Counted from the first letter of the stretch, positions 1 through 12,295 are shown. The stretch is DNA of 64,000 nt from Martinezella dioscoreae (GCF_009176305.1 NZ_BLAJ01000001.1:806001-870000); one strand, 5' to 3'. Numbers and translations: made by a program. The notes: a model not told the origin generated them from the letters alone.

Positions 1-1
1 T

Positions 2-229
2 CTCGCAAAGATCATGAGCCGGGCCGAACTTTGTCATGCAAAGGGGCGTTATTCAGCAACGGGTCTTGATGCAGAGGATTATGTCCGCTGCATTAGGCTT
101 TCCAACGCGGCTGGCTATCAAGGTCCTTTCACGCTGATCTACGACTCTACATATTATCAGGATGAATGGTCCGGAATTCTCGAAGAGCGAGACTGTATCG
201 CTAATGCCTTCAAAGAGAATGCGGCATAA
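2..229 (+). CDS. C-terminal fragment of a sugar phosphate isomerase/epimerase-like protein (partial)
   Basis: The frame is open at the left window edge, so only the last 75 or so residues are seen. The pattern LCHAKG, then GYQGPFTLIYD and DEWSGILEERD, resembles the last strands of AP-endonuclease-2-like TIM-barrel isomerases, where a conserved His/Lys pair and a closing GxGP-type loop sit near the C terminus. The family isomerises or epimerises sugars or polyols in the cytoplasm. The substrate cannot be read from this fragment, and the rest of the gene lies outside the window. Stop is TAA, followed by a weak hairpin. Confidence 0.55.
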   Translation, partial: LAKIMSRAELCHAKGRYSATGLDAEDYVRCIRLSNAAGYQGPFTLIYDSTYYQDEWSGILEERDCIANAFKENAA

Positions 230-230
230 A

Positions 231-256
231 ACAGCGGTCACTACCGCCGCATTTTT
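231..256 (+). terminator. weak rho-independent terminator candidate
   Basis: A 5-bp stem GCGGT/ACCGC with a CACT loop (234..247) is followed by CGCATTTTT, directly after the stop of the partial isomerase gene. The stem is short and the T run starts a few bases late, so this is only a candidate. Confidence 0.35.
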
Positions 257-321
257 CGATACGTTCCCTAAAGAAATCGTGCTCAGGTTTTAGATGCAAA
301 GCTGGATGTCCGGGCGAGGCA

Positions 322-528
322 TCAATGAAAATCGTAGTCATGCAATGCGCCAAGCAACTGATCTTGTGTTTGATAGCCGGCATTATAGAGATCTATGGCC
401 AGATTGGCTGCCGACAGACCTTCCTGACTTTGTAATTTAATACTGCGTTCGGCACACCATGCAAAAAGTGCGCCTGCGAGAACATCGATGTCATCGGGGT
501 AAAGCGGCGCATTGACCATCATAGACAT
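322..528 (-). CDS. small conserved rhizobial protein of unknown function
   Basis: A 68-residue protein with no signal peptide or membrane segment. The pattern of a PDDIDVLAGAL helix, a WCAER motif and a C-terminal AIDLYNAGYQTQDQLLGAL helix is typical of short cytoplasmic proteins common in Rhizobium genomes, which carry no known function. Three ATG codons lie close together at the start (residues 1, 3 and 4) and no strong ribosome binding site separates them, so the start could be up to three codons later. It runs convergent to the partial isomerase gene. Confidence 0.55.
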   Translation of the reverse strand: MSMMVNAPLYPDDIDVLAGALFAWCAERSIKLQSQEGLSAANLAIDLYNAGYQTQDQLLGALHDYDFH

Positions 529-741
529 TCGCTACACCATTCATTGCTGGAGCTTGGCATCGGGTGAGTGAAGCGAACACTGCTTGGGTTTTGGAAATTT
601 GCAAACGAGTTCATCGCGCGACGTTAACGGCAGCCTGATATGGGACAGGCTGCGTGTGTCTTAACGTGACACAGGTCTATTCTCGGGCACATTATTGCCG
701 ATTTTGATGTCCGCCGAGCGGCGCAACGGGAGGGACAATCT

Positions 742-840
742 TCACCGCTGTATCGTGGGTGCAACAAACAAGAGGACGCCGAGCGTAATCGCCAGCGCCA
801 CTAAGAGGGACAAAACCAGCCTTGGCCGAGAAGGCATCAT
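742..840 (-). CDS. 32-residue single-pass membrane peptide, coupled to the upstream gene
   Basis: Reading the minus strand, ATG at 840 overlaps the TGA of the preceding gene as ATGA (837..840). The 32-codon frame begins MMPSRPRLVL and continues as one hydrophobic helix (residues 8-28, rich in Leu, Val, Ala) before ending in TIQR. A basic N terminus followed by a single helix suggests an inner-membrane peptide with the N terminus inside. There is no separate Shine-Dalgarno sequence, so translation probably depends on reinitiation after the 98-residue upstream protein. Function is unknown. The overlap and clean topology support it, but so short a frame could arise by chance. Confidence 0.5.
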   Translation of the reverse strand: MMPSRPRLVLSLLVALAITLGVLLFVAPTIQR

Positions 841-1133
841 TGATGGATTGGGTGCGACGCCTTAACCGCGGCCTCAATCAATTCCTCGGCGTATAAAAGT
901 GCCGATGCCGTATCGTCGCCGTCAAGTTTCAAGTCCTTGCATTTGCGATGCATCGCTCTGCGGATCTGGGCCAGCAAGGCCGCATCGATATCGACTTCAC
1001 CTTCGTCGAACACATGTGTCAGCGCAGACTGGGCGACAATTTCCAGGACCGCAACTCGCCCTTCAATTTCACCTAGTGAGGGTATTGCATTCCTCTTCAC
1101 ATGCTGTTTGCAATCGCGATGGGTAGTAAGCAT
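837..1133 (-). CDS. hypothetical cytoplasmic protein, 98 residues
   Basis: A longer frame begins six codons upstream, but a near-perfect Shine-Dalgarno sequence AAGGAGGTG (complement of 1140..1148) lies just before ATG at 1133, which fixes the start. The product opens MLTTHRDCKQHVKR and carries two predicted amphipathic helices, with an acidic VFDEGEVDIDAALLAQIRRAMHRK stretch split across them and a C-terminal SALLYAEELIEAAVKA helix. I recognise no domain with certainty; it looks like a small rhizobial accessory protein. Its stop overlaps the start of a tiny membrane peptide, so the two probably form one transcription unit. Histidine and cysteine at the N terminus are too few to call a metal site. 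Confidence 0.6.
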   Translation of the reverse strand: MLTTHRDCKQHVKRNAIPSLGEIEGRVAVLEIVAQSALTHVFDEGEVDIDAALLAQIRRAMHRKCKDLKLDGDDTASALLYAEELIEAAVKASHPIHQ

Positions 1134-1264
1134 TTCGGTCACCTCCTTCACGAAGGAAGATAACTATCGAGAAAGGAAAAAGTTCGGCCATTTCTCAAAA
1201 AAAGCGCACGCTCGGGATGTGGGTCGCTCAATTGATCTAGAGGCACGCATCCTTGGCAACCTTG

Positions 1265-2233
1265 TCACTTGATAGGGCAAAGGCTGGGATCCGATAATAC
1301 ATCGGCGCAGTGGGGTGAGCGGCGAAAATCATCATAGTAAAGCGTCCATACTGTTGTATCGGCGGCGCGATAAGGGCCGAATTTGAAGTATTGATTCTTT
1401 CCTAATCCGTGATCGGCATGTCCTATGTGACCTGTAACTGTAACGATCCATTTGTTGTTAGCGAATATCTCAATATGGCCAGAACCATCGGGGCCGGGTT
1501 TGCTGTAAATGGCAAAATCGATCCAGCCTGATGTCGGCGCTGGTAGCTTGTTTCCACGATTTATTACTTTTATGGCATCTGTGCAGCCTGTAAATTCTTG
1601 TCCGTCGGATACGCCCCAGTTGTCGTCGGTGGCCACCAATGCGCGCATTTGATTGGTGTCGGGACGGAACCAGACCGGCGCTTCGTCATCGCTGCAGGCT
1701 TTGCCGTTGCTTTCGGGCTTGTGTTTCTTGATGGGAGCAACGTAGTTGGTTTCAACGGTTGCGAAGAGTTTGCCATTATTGAGCCGCAGTGCGAGGAAGG
1801 GGCTGAAATCCCCTTTGGCGTTCGGCCCGATTTCTCGCTTCCATTGCGCGATAAGGTAGCGATGGTCGCCTGAGGGTACGGGATCGGCGAATTTTACGGC
1901 AAAACCGTACCAAACCCCCTGGTCGTATGGAACGCGATACTTTGTGCGCTCCCATATTTCGGCTCTCTCGCTGCAGTTCGCCTTACCCGGCGGGCAGAAT
2001 GGTCTGACGCTCAATTTCAATGCGCCGGTTCCAGAATGCTTGACTTCCGATTGAAATTCGATCGTTCCGGCCCTTTGCTCGAAGTTGTCGCGATAATAAA
2101 GATGGCCAGAGGGGGCGAAATCTGTGCCGTCGAAACCATCACGCAGCACCATTTGTGAGGGGCTATCGGCCAGAACCGGTGTTGCGGCGCAGGTGCAGGC
2201 CAGTATGGCGGGCAGTGCGTACTTTGCATTCAT
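1265..2233 (-). CDS. secreted polysaccharide lyase, heparin lyase I-like fold
   Basis: The 322-residue product starts with a Sec signal peptide (MNAKYALPAILACTCAATPVLA, cleavage expected after residue 22). The mature part has the concanavalin-like beta-sandwich pattern of the polysaccharide lyase family: DGFDG near the N terminus, RAEIWER and GVWYGFAVKF in the first half, DHRYLIAQWKRE, then PTSGWIDFAIYSK, and a closing YFKFGPYR with TVWTLYYDDFRR. Such proteins cleave acidic polysaccharides by beta-elimination in the periplasm or outside the cell. Its place beside polysaccharide glycosyltransferase and flippase genes suggests it trims or turns over the polymer they make. The exact substrate is unknown. 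Cysteines in pairs (for example PFCPPGKANC) suggest disulfides. Confidence 0.72.
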   Translation of the reverse strand: MNAKYALPAILACTCAATPVLADSPSQMVLRDGFDGTDFAPSGHLYYRDNFEQRAGTIEFQSEVKHSGTGALKLSVRPFCPPGKANCSERAEIWERTKYRVPYDQGVWYGFAVKFADPVPSGDHRYLIAQWKREIGPNAKGDFSPFLALRLNNGKLFATVETNYVAPIKKHKPESNGKACSDDEAPVWFRPDTNQMRALVATDDNWGVSDGQEFTGCTDAIKVINRGNKLPAPTSGWIDFAIYSKPGPDGSGHIEIFANNKWIVTVTGHIGHADHGLGKNQYFKFGPYRAADTTVWTLYYDDFRRSPHCADVLSDPSLCPIK

Positions 2234-2567
2234 GCTGGGCTATTCCTGTGGCGAGACATTCGTAAAGCTTTATCAATGACCTGTTCGCTTCCCACAGGCA
2301 AGCGAGAGCCGTGTTACTTTAAAAGGCCGGGTTGATGACCCACTGTTCAATTCTGATCAATTCCAGGCGAGCTGCAGCCTATGAATGTGATGATTGATGA
2401 TACAACTTTAACCGCATGTTAGGCGCTTGCGGTTCATATCCCGCGGAATTGGGCTTTGGTTGCGGCTATCAATGCCCCGGACATGACTGTTCGTCGCTGC
2501 GACCTCATCGATGTTTGAATGTCGGTCATGACATAAACCGGCTGAGGGTCGCTGTTGGGGACCGCCT
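2234..2567. other. intergenic region between divergent lyase and glycosyltransferase genes
   Basis: This 334-base stretch must hold the promoters for the leftward lyase and the rightward glycosyltransferase. It is richer in A and T than its neighbours, especially around 2320..2420. I see no convincing sigma-70 pair, no strong hairpin and no small reading frame with a good ribosome binding site. Confidence 0.5.
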
Positions 2568-3728
2568 TTGGCAAATGGTGAACTAGAGCTGGGCAGCCGA
2601 GAGGCGCAGCTACGACGAAAAATCGTGATCTTGACGTCGCATGCGTTTTTGCGCGGCTACCGCAAGGCGTCAATTCACTTCATTGCATCCCGCTGGGCCG
2701 AGCAGGGGCATGAAGTCCATTTTCTCACTATCGGCCACAGCTGGCTCACTTTGCTTAAGGATCGCCGGCGCTTTCGTGCTTTGTCCCAAGATCAGGCAAA
2801 CCGGTTTCAGACCATCGCTGCTAATTTGAGAGCCGGCGCATGTCTCCCTCCACTACATGCTTTCAGTTCCGGTAACCGTTTTATCAATGCAGTTAGCCCC
2901 GCGCTATTTTGGCTCTATGGCAGCTTTTTCCCTCCCTTTGCGCGCCGTGCTATAGCCGACGCAGATCTAGTGCTGATTGAGAGCGGTTCCGCTCTGGCTT
3001 TCTTGTCCAAGGTCAAGAAAATAAATCCAAGGGCGCGGATTTTGTATTTTTGTCGCGATCTACTGAGAACCATCGGGGCTGCCTCGGCGCTACAGGATAT
3101 CGAAGTTCGGCAGATCGCCCACTTTGATGCGATTTGCGTTCCTTCACAGCGGCTGGGTGCCATGCTCCCCCCTGGCGGGCGTGTGCGTACTATCCCGCAA
3201 GGCGTTGATGCGACTCTGTTCGATCGCGAACTGCCATCCCCCTATACCCCCGGTAGCCGCAATGCAATTTCCATCGGCAATATGCTTTTTGACCAAACTT
3301 CCGTCGCCGCGATGGCTGCTGCCGCGCCGGATGTGAATTTTCATGTTTTTGGTGCCACATGGAATGGCTGGGCCCGACCGAATGTCACCATCTACGGCGA
3401 AAGGGACTTTGAGAGCATCATCCCTTACGTGCAACATGCTGATTTCGGTATTGCTCCCTATCGCTTGACCGCGGATGAGGTCTATCTCGCGGAATCGAGC
3501 CTGAAACTCGCCCAATACAGCTATTGTGGTCTGCCGATCCTGTTACCTGACCTCGTACCCTTTACCCGCACCAACGGGATTGCCTATCGATTGGATGGCG
3601 AGGTCGCCTGGCGAGAAAAGATCGACGCAGCGCTGGCGATGCAGCGTTCGGCGGCTTTCCGCGATGGAATAATGACCTGGGACGAGGTTGCGCGGCAAAC
3701 TCTGGCTGCCGCATACGAAGCCCAATAA
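2568..3728 (+). CDS. GumK-like glycosyltransferase for surface polysaccharide
   Basis: A 386-residue GT-B enzyme. After the uncertain start the sequence runs KIVILTSHAFLRGYRKASIHFIASRWAEQ, split here by the catalytic-side loop typical of GumK, the glucuronosyltransferase of xanthan synthesis, whose N-terminal domain binds the lipid-linked acceptor. The second Rossmann domain begins near residue 215 with ISIGNMLFDQ and ends in the nucleotide-sugar site around ESSLKLAQYSYCGLPIL. It acts at the inner face of the cytoplasmic membrane. The start given is TTG; no ATG precedes the conserved beta-strand, and a weak GGGGA lies upstream, so the true start could differ by a few codons. The flippase gene converges on it with a 4-base gap. 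Confidence 0.7.
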   Translation: MANGELELGSREAQLRRKIVILTSHAFLRGYRKASIHFIASRWAEQGHEVHFLTIGHSWLTLLKDRRRFRALSQDQANRFQTIAANLRAGACLPPLHAFSSGNRFINAVSPALFWLYGSFFPPFARRAIADADLVLIESGSALAFLSKVKKINPRARILYFCRDLLRTIGAASALQDIEVRQIAHFDAICVPSQRLGAMLPPGGRVRTIPQGVDATLFDRELPSPYTPGSRNAISIGNMLFDQTSVAAMAAAAPDVNFHVFGATWNGWARPNVTIYGERDFESIIPYVQHADFGIAPYRLTADEVYLAESSLKLAQYSYCGLPILLPDLVPFTRTNGIAYRLDGEVAWREKIDAALAMQRSAAFRDGIMTWDEVARQTLAAAYEAQ

Positions 3729-3732
3729 TCGC

Positions 3733-5241
3733 TCAGCCGGGTACAAGGAAGCTTAGCAATCTGCCAGCGAAAAGACGTGATACGCTCGGCAATCTTCCAC
3801 CAGCCGTCGTCATCAGAATTTGTACGTCTTCGGTCGTAATCAAGCGTAAGAAACGAATAGCCAACAGATAGGTAATTGCTCCAGCGGGAATGGCGCTTAA
3901 AAGTGCCGGTAGCCCATCGAGACTGTAAATGCCGAGGCTTGCTGCACCCGCACAGAGAGCTGCCGCAAGAACCGTTTTCGCCAACGCAGTCAAAGGGACT
4001 GTGACGCCGACATATTTCCGGGCCATCCAGCAAAGCAACACAAACGTCAATGTCACGGTCATCGCGCGAGCTAGAGCCGCGCCTTCCAGGCCGAGGGATG
4101 GCACGAAAGCGATTAGCAAGAGTATCGTTGCTACAGCGCTTGTAATCTGCACGCGTAGCACAATGGCGCTTCGTCCAGCTGCACTGATGATACCCCAGGG
4201 GACCACGGACATGCCGGCAAGCCATACGAAGGCTAGCAGTGTGGTTGCAGCCGGCACGGCGGGCTCGAAAACATCGCCGAAGATCGTCGGCAAAAGCTCA
4301 GGCATGATGGCTGCGCCACCCATGCTGATCGGCAGCATGACCAGGGCGACTATGCGGATGACGCGCCTGTAAGCTGCATTGAGAGACTGCGGATCGCTTC
4401 TTGCGTGAGCTTCGGTGAAGTTGACGATTAATGCCGGCGATATCTGGAGCATGATCTGTTCGATGAGACCGGCCAGACCGAGTCCGGCAGCGAAGTAGCC
4501 GATACTGGTGGGAGAAAGAAAGATGCCGAGAAAAAGGAATTCAATGCGGGAGAGGATGAGGATCTCGATGAGATCGCTGAACCAGATGTACCGGCCATAG
4601 CGCAACAGTTCCGGCGATAGATTTTTCCGCGAGTGTCTTGCGGTGGGGTGGACATAGTCGCGCAATTTCAAGGCTTGCGGTAGGTAGCGGGCGATATAGC
4701 CGATTAAAGCTCCCGTCGGGCCTAGCAACCAGGCTCCGATGAATACAAGTGGGACCTGCATAGCCCCACCGAGCAGGGTAGTGCGGGCGGTCTGCCCGAA
4801 CCGGTTTCTTCCGCGTGCCACGGCTGTGGAAAATGCGTAGAACGCATAACTAAGAAAGAGGAGCCCGGTGACCAGCCAGAAGCACGCATGCCATGCATCG
4901 CGATAAGCATAGGTGATCGCGGCAAAGAGAAGAATCCCTATACTGACCATGCTGACCGATATAAGGAAACTGCGGAGCGCAGTGACGACCAACGCCTTCC
5001 ATGCATCACCATCGTCCGCGTGACCGCCCGCATTGCGCAGCAGGGTCTGAGGCAGGCCCATGTCGGCCAATGCTGCAGCTGACGTTGCAATCCATAATGC
5101 GTAGGCGACGTTGCCAGACCCCGCAGGACCGAGCAGGCGGGCTGCGATGATGCTGCTCGCAAAGCCCGCGGCAAGCGAGATGAGCGTCGCCGCCAAGCTA
5201 ATCAACGAGCTTTTTAGGAGATTGGGTACGAACGCGCTCAT
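3733..5241 (-). CDS. polysaccharide flippase (Wzx/PST-type membrane protein)
   Basis: The 502-residue protein is almost wholly hydrophobic, with about 12-14 membrane helices. The opening LLKSSLISLAATLISLAAGFASSIIAARLLGPAGSGNVAYAL block is the usual first helix pair of the polysaccharide-specific transporter family, with the ARLLGPAGxG loop between. A second characteristic element is the central helix set ending in EIMLQISPALIVNFTEA-like residues. Such proteins move undecaprenyl- or polyprenyl-linked repeat units across the inner membrane. The neighbouring GumK-like transferase, TupA-like enzyme and lyase support a role in an exopolysaccharide or capsule. No Wzy polymerase is seen in the window. 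ATG at 5241 is the only reasonable start. Confidence 0.8.
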   Translation of the reverse strand: MSAFVPNLLKSSLISLAATLISLAAGFASSIIAARLLGPAGSGNVAYALWIATSAAALADMGLPQTLLRNAGGHADDGDAWKALVVTALRSFLISVSMVSIGILLFAAITYAYRDAWHACFWLVTGLLFLSYAFYAFSTAVARGRNRFGQTARTTLLGGAMQVPLVFIGAWLLGPTGALIGYIARYLPQALKLRDYVHPTARHSRKNLSPELLRYGRYIWFSDLIEILILSRIEFLFLGIFLSPTSIGYFAAGLGLAGLIEQIMLQISPALIVNFTEAHARSDPQSLNAAYRRVIRIVALVMLPISMGGAAIMPELLPTIFGDVFEPAVPAATTLLAFVWLAGMSVVPWGIISAAGRSAIVLRVQITSAVATILLLIAFVPSLGLEGAALARAMTVTLTFVLLCWMARKYVGVTVPLTALAKTVLAAALCAGAASLGIYSLDGLPALLSAIPAGAITYLLAIRFLRLITTEDVQILMTTAGGRLPSVSRLFAGRLLSFLVPG

Positions 5242-5334
5242 GGCTATCTATCTTGAAGGCTTACGCATAACCTTGTGTTAAAGGGCGGCTGATAGTTTTC
5301 ACTTGCTTTCTAGTTGAAATTCGAGACCGTCACC

Positions 5335-6273
5335 ATGATAGATCGAGCCGCCGATCAAGATGGATTTCTCATCCCGGGATATCTGCAGAAGGGATTGCGC
5401 GAGCGCGCGCATAACCTTCTCTGGCGGCTCATGTCGCCTTTGCCCGATAAGACCTATTGTGCGCTTAAGTATCGCGCCATTCGCGGCAAATTCCCTAATT
5501 TGTCATCCCCTCAAACCTTTACTGAGAAGGTACAGGCGCGCAAATTATACGATCGCAACCCTCTCTTTCCGCGCCTCGTAGACAAGGCCGATGCGAAAGG
5601 GTTGATTGGAGAAAGGGTTGGCAGCCAATATGTTATCCCGACGCTTTGGGTTGGGAACGATCTAGCCTCCGTGGATTGGTCAGGGATTTCATTGCCGGCA
5701 GTTGTGAAGCCAACCCATGCGAGCGGTGTGGGGCGATTTCTCTACGGTGAAGCCGACGTCGATCGTCTCCTTAAGAACGATCCGTCCGGCGAGTGGCTGG
5801 CAATCAATCATTCCCGTTACAACAGAGAGTGGGCTTACAGCCAATTAAAGCCTCGCATTCTTATTGAAAGCATGCTGCTCATCGATGGGCGAGTTCCGTG
5901 GGACTACCGGTTCTTCACATTTGGCGGGAAGGTCTCGCATATCGAGATCGACATGCGCGAAAATGGTCGAGGCTATTCGTGCAACTACACTCCCGACTGG
6001 CAGAAGCTGCCGTTCTATGACCGGGATTATCTCGGTCTCTATCCAGGCGAAGTAGCCCGCCCGTCGCGGCTCGAGGAGATGATTCACGTCGCTGAAACGG
6101 TCGCTCGCGATATCGACTTCGTTCGTGTCGATCTCTATGCGTCGGCAGAGTGGGTCCGCGTTGGGGAGCTGACCTTCTATCCAGGCGGAGGTTTCGAGGC
6201 ATTCGAGCCGGATGAATATGACTTCTCAATCGGTCAGAAGTGGCAGCTTGGCTTCGAAATACCGAAGAGATAG
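5335..6273 (+). CDS. TupA-like ATP-grasp family protein, surface polysaccharide cluster
   Basis: 312 residues from ATG at 5335; a longer frame starts at a TTG 21 bases earlier but has no ribosome binding site. The order of motifs, CALKYRAIRGKFPNL, TFTEKVQARKLYDRNPLF, VDKADAK, then VVKPTHASGVG and DYRFFTFGGKVSHIEID, ending VRVDLYASAEWVRVGELTFYPGGGFE, is that of the TupA-like ATP-grasp family. TupA itself joins amino acid or glucuronate units in teichuronopeptide, and relatives are common in polysaccharide clusters, where they are suspected to attach amino acid or other acyl groups through an amide. ATP-grasp lysine and the acidic metal residues (EL near the end) are present. The substrate is unknown. 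Confidence 0.7.
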   Translation: MIDRAADQDGFLIPGYLQKGLRERAHNLLWRLMSPLPDKTYCALKYRAIRGKFPNLSSPQTFTEKVQARKLYDRNPLFPRLVDKADAKGLIGERVGSQYVIPTLWVGNDLASVDWSGISLPAVVKPTHASGVGRFLYGEADVDRLLKNDPSGEWLAINHSRYNREWAYSQLKPRILIESMLLIDGRVPWDYRFFTFGGKVSHIEIDMRENGRGYSCNYTPDWQKLPFYDRDYLGLYPGEVARPSRLEEMIHVAETVARDIDFVRVDLYASAEWVRVGELTFYPGGGFEAFEPDEYDFSIGQKWQLGFEIPKR

Positions 6274-6332
6274 GTGGACAAATCATTCTCTGCGCGTTTG
6301 ATAGGCCGATCTATTTTTAAAGAAGGTTTTCC

Positions 6333-6821
6333 ATGACGATCGACCAGGACCTTGCTCGAATCGAATTGCAAGAGGAAACGCTGCGTTTCGATGCTTTTGA
6401 CCTTTCGACCGCTTGGGTGCTCGGCAAGCTGTTGCGTGACCTCGCCAGCGAGCGCAACATGGGTGTTGCTATTGATATCACGCTTCATTCCATGCCGGTT
6501 TTCTACATAGCTTTGCCCGGTTCGACGCCCGACAATTCCAACTGGATCCGTCGGAAGCGCAACATGGTGCTGCGTTACTTCCGAAGCAGCTACGCCAGCA
6601 CGTTGCGGCTGCAGCAGCAGGGCAAAACGATCGAAGACAACGGGCTTTCCAGCACCGAATATGCCGCGTCTGGTGGCAGCTTTCCGATCTTCGTCAACGG
6701 CACGGGCTGCATCGGCGCCGTCACCGTTTCTGGGCTGCCGCAGCGGGAAGACCATAATCTCGTTGTCGAAGCCTTGGCTCTCACTCTCGGCCACGAGCTT
6801 CACAATCTCAGCCTCGCATAG
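6333..6821 (+). CDS. UPF0303 / heme-degrading-domain family protein
   Basis: 162 residues, cytoplasmic, start ATG preceded by AAGAAGG. The stretch AFDLSTAWVLGKLLRDLA, followed by GVAIDITLHSMPVFYIALPGSTPDNSNWIRRKRN and a C-terminal GGSFPIFVNGTGCIGAVTVSGLPQREDH, is the conserved core of the UPF0303 family, related to GlcG/HbpS. Its fold is known from structures, and roles in heme or small-molecule binding have been proposed, but no firm function is established. The motif GCIGAVTVSGLPQ is the most conserved part. It is convergent with the mannose isomerase-like gene and probably has its own promoter. Confidence 0.8.
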   Translation: MTIDQDLARIELQEETLRFDAFDLSTAWVLGKLLRDLASERNMGVAIDITLHSMPVFYIALPGSTPDNSNWIRRKRNMVLRYFRSSYASTLRLQQQGKTIEDNGLSSTEYAASGGSFPIFVNGTGCIGAVTVSGLPQREDHNLVVEALALTLGHELHNLSLA

Positions 6822-6863
6822 AGCGGCGAGGCGGCGCACGTCGATCGGGCGCCGCCGCCGATT

Positions 6864-8120
6864 TCAGATCTTGCCGCCAGCCTCGGCGATGACTTTGGTC
6901 AAGCTTCCCGTTGCCGGGAAGAGGGGGATAAGGCACGCCTGCAGGGCGTGATAGATGTCGCCCTTGCCCGGGAACAGCGTGTGAGCAGGAACGAGATCTT
7001 CCGTCAGTTCCTCATGCCAGCCGCCATTGGCACGATCGATAAAGGCCTGGCCGATTACGCTCCAGATCTTGCGGTAGCTTTCTTCGTGGAAATCGCTCGG
7101 GACGTGTTCATTCAGATAGTGAGCCGCACCGGCACCCTCGCATGCAGGCCACCAAAGCTTGTTGCGCTTTGCCGGAACATCTTCCCAGTCGAGCGTATAG
7201 AAGAATCCATTCTTCTTATTGTCCCAGCCGAGTGACATGGATTGGGAGAAGAGACCCTTGGCTGCTTCCGGCATCCAGTCATGACGCTTTTCCCCAAGCG
7301 CCCAGAGTTGCAGGATGAGACGCGCCCATTCCAGCCAATGCCCCGGCGTCGTTCCCGATGGACGGAACATCTCGTTGCCGCGGTAATTCTTGTCGAGCAC
7401 CCAATCGGCGTTGAAGTGTTCGGCAACGCGCCAGCCGACGGATCCAGCCGAACGGCGAATGACGAGATCGGCAATGCTTTCTGCTTTTTCGAGATATGTC
7501 TTGTCGCCGGTCGCTTCGAATGCGGCCATCAGGGCTTCCGTCAGGTGCATGTTGGAGTTCTGGCCGCGATAGGTGCCTCCGTCGATCAACGACCAATCTC
7601 GATTGAATTCCTCGGCAATCGCTCCGTGCTTCGCTTCCCAGAACTTAGTATTCAGAATTTCCGTGACATCTGCCAACATGCCATCGGCCAGTGGATGGCC
7701 GATCGTCTTTGCGGATGAGGCAGCAAGCAGCACAAAAGCGTGGCCGTAGCCCTGCTTGCTGGAATCGACGGGGCCGTCATTGTTCAGCAACCAAAAGTAG
7801 CCACCATGCTCCGTGTCGCGATGATGATTCCATAGATAGTTCATGCCGTGGTCGACAATTTCGTTTGCGCCGGGACGACCGAGCAACGACCCGATCGAGA
7901 AGCAGTGCACCATGCGGGCGGTCGAATGAATGCCGCGCACGGGATTTGCCTTATCCAACGGCTTGCCGGCATCGTCCATGTCGTAGAAGCCGCCTTTGGG
8001 ATTGACGGCGCGGTATTGGAAGAAATCGAAAAGCGCGTCCGCTTGATCAAGCAGCCAACGCCGATGGTAGGCGCGCGTGCTCCAGTTTCCGAGCGCTGCG
8101 GGTTCAACCTGTATGTTCAT
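6864..8120 (-). CDS. AGE-family isomerase, probable mannose isomerase
   Basis: 418 residues from ATG at 8120, chosen because GGAGGA stands 5 bases upstream; an ATG four codons earlier has none. N-acylglucosamine 2-epimerase family enzymes are (alpha/alpha)6 barrels that interconvert free aldoses and ketoses. Visible family residues are RGIHSTARM (Arg62), the GQNSNMHLTEA helix with the catalytic His192, and WWPACEGAGA further on. Length and pattern match the bacterial D-mannose isomerase/YihS branch better than the renin-binding epimerase branch. The reaction is probably mannose to fructose in the cytosol. It stands alone, divergent from metH by 268 bases. Confidence 0.75.
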   Translation of the reverse strand: MNIQVEPAALGNWSTRAYHRRWLLDQADALFDFFQYRAVNPKGGFYDMDDAGKPLDKANPVRGIHSTARMVHCFSIGSLLGRPGANEIVDHGMNYLWNHHRDTEHGGYFWLLNNDGPVDSSKQGYGHAFVLLAASSAKTIGHPLADGMLADVTEILNTKFWEAKHGAIAEEFNRDWSLIDGGTYRGQNSNMHLTEALMAAFEATGDKTYLEKAESIADLVIRRSAGSVGWRVAEHFNADWVLDKNYRGNEMFRPSGTTPGHWLEWARLILQLWALGEKRHDWMPEAAKGLFSQSMSLGWDNKKNGFFYTLDWEDVPAKRNKLWWPACEGAGAAHYLNEHVPSDFHEESYRKIWSVIGQAFIDRANGGWHEELTEDLVPAHTLFPGKGDIYHALQACLIPLFPATGSLTKVIAEAGGKI

Positions 8121-8323
8121 GCCGTCCTCCATGGATTCTTTTCCCGACGCCGTATAGCGCCGCCCGAAAGCGCTGTCATGGCGTTATGGACGAAACTGTG
8201 TCGTCGGCACTGCGTTGTCCATGGTCGGATCGGCAATTAACCCATGGTGCGGTTATTTTCCTGAAACGGCCGGAAGGATGGACGCATCGTTCTTGCTATC
8301 AAGTGGTTAAAAGCATAGATATG

Positions 8324-8346
8324 TTGACATAAAGATATCTTTATGT
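8324..8346 (+). promoter_or_regulatory. metH promoter -35 box and overlapping palindromic operator
   Basis: A perfect 20-bp palindrome ACATAAAGATATCTTTATGT spans 8327..8346. Its left end overlaps a consensus -35 hexamer TTGACA at 8324..8329. No good -10 hexamer can be assigned with certainty. The same sequence, with one base changed, stands directly before the ArsR-methyltransferase/metF operon at 47319..47338. A repressor bound here would block RNA polymerase. The metH start codon is 43 bases downstream. Confidence 0.75.
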
Positions 8347-8388
8347 GATCTGATTGTGAAGTCGCAATCAGGCCAGAGGAGTTCGCTT

Positions 8389-12165
<3,777 letters not shown>

Positions 12166-12218
12166 CCGCGAGTCATGTCAAAGACTTGCCGAGTTTAGCT
12201 TAGAATTTGATTCTATAT

Positions 12219-12262
12219 AAAAGCGCCACCTCAGCCATTCGGTTGGGGTGGCGCTTTTTTTG
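12219..12262 (+). terminator. rho-independent terminator of metH
   Basis: An 18-bp stem (12219..12236 with 12241..12258, two G-T pairs) closes a four-base ATTC loop and is followed by a run of seven T. It ends 34 bases before the stop of the convergent GntR gene and may work for both strands, since AAAA also flanks the left side. Confidence 0.92.
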
Positions 12263-12295
12263 ATTCTGGGATTTTTACGGTCTTGCAGACGTAAG

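Noticed and set aside
6830..6856. GGCGGCGC/GCGCCGCC hairpin between the UPF0303 and mannose isomerase-like genes
   Set aside because: An 8-bp stem with no T run on either strand in GC-rich DNA; it is too weak to call a terminator.
8356..8388. Upstream extension of metH from GTG at 8356
   Set aside because: The ATG at 8389 has AGAGGAG directly before it, and the extension would begin just past the operator palindrome with no binding site.
8121..8388. SAM riboswitch in the metH leader
   Set aside because: The leader after the operator is only about 43 bases, too short for SAM-I or SAM-II elements, and no such motif was seen.
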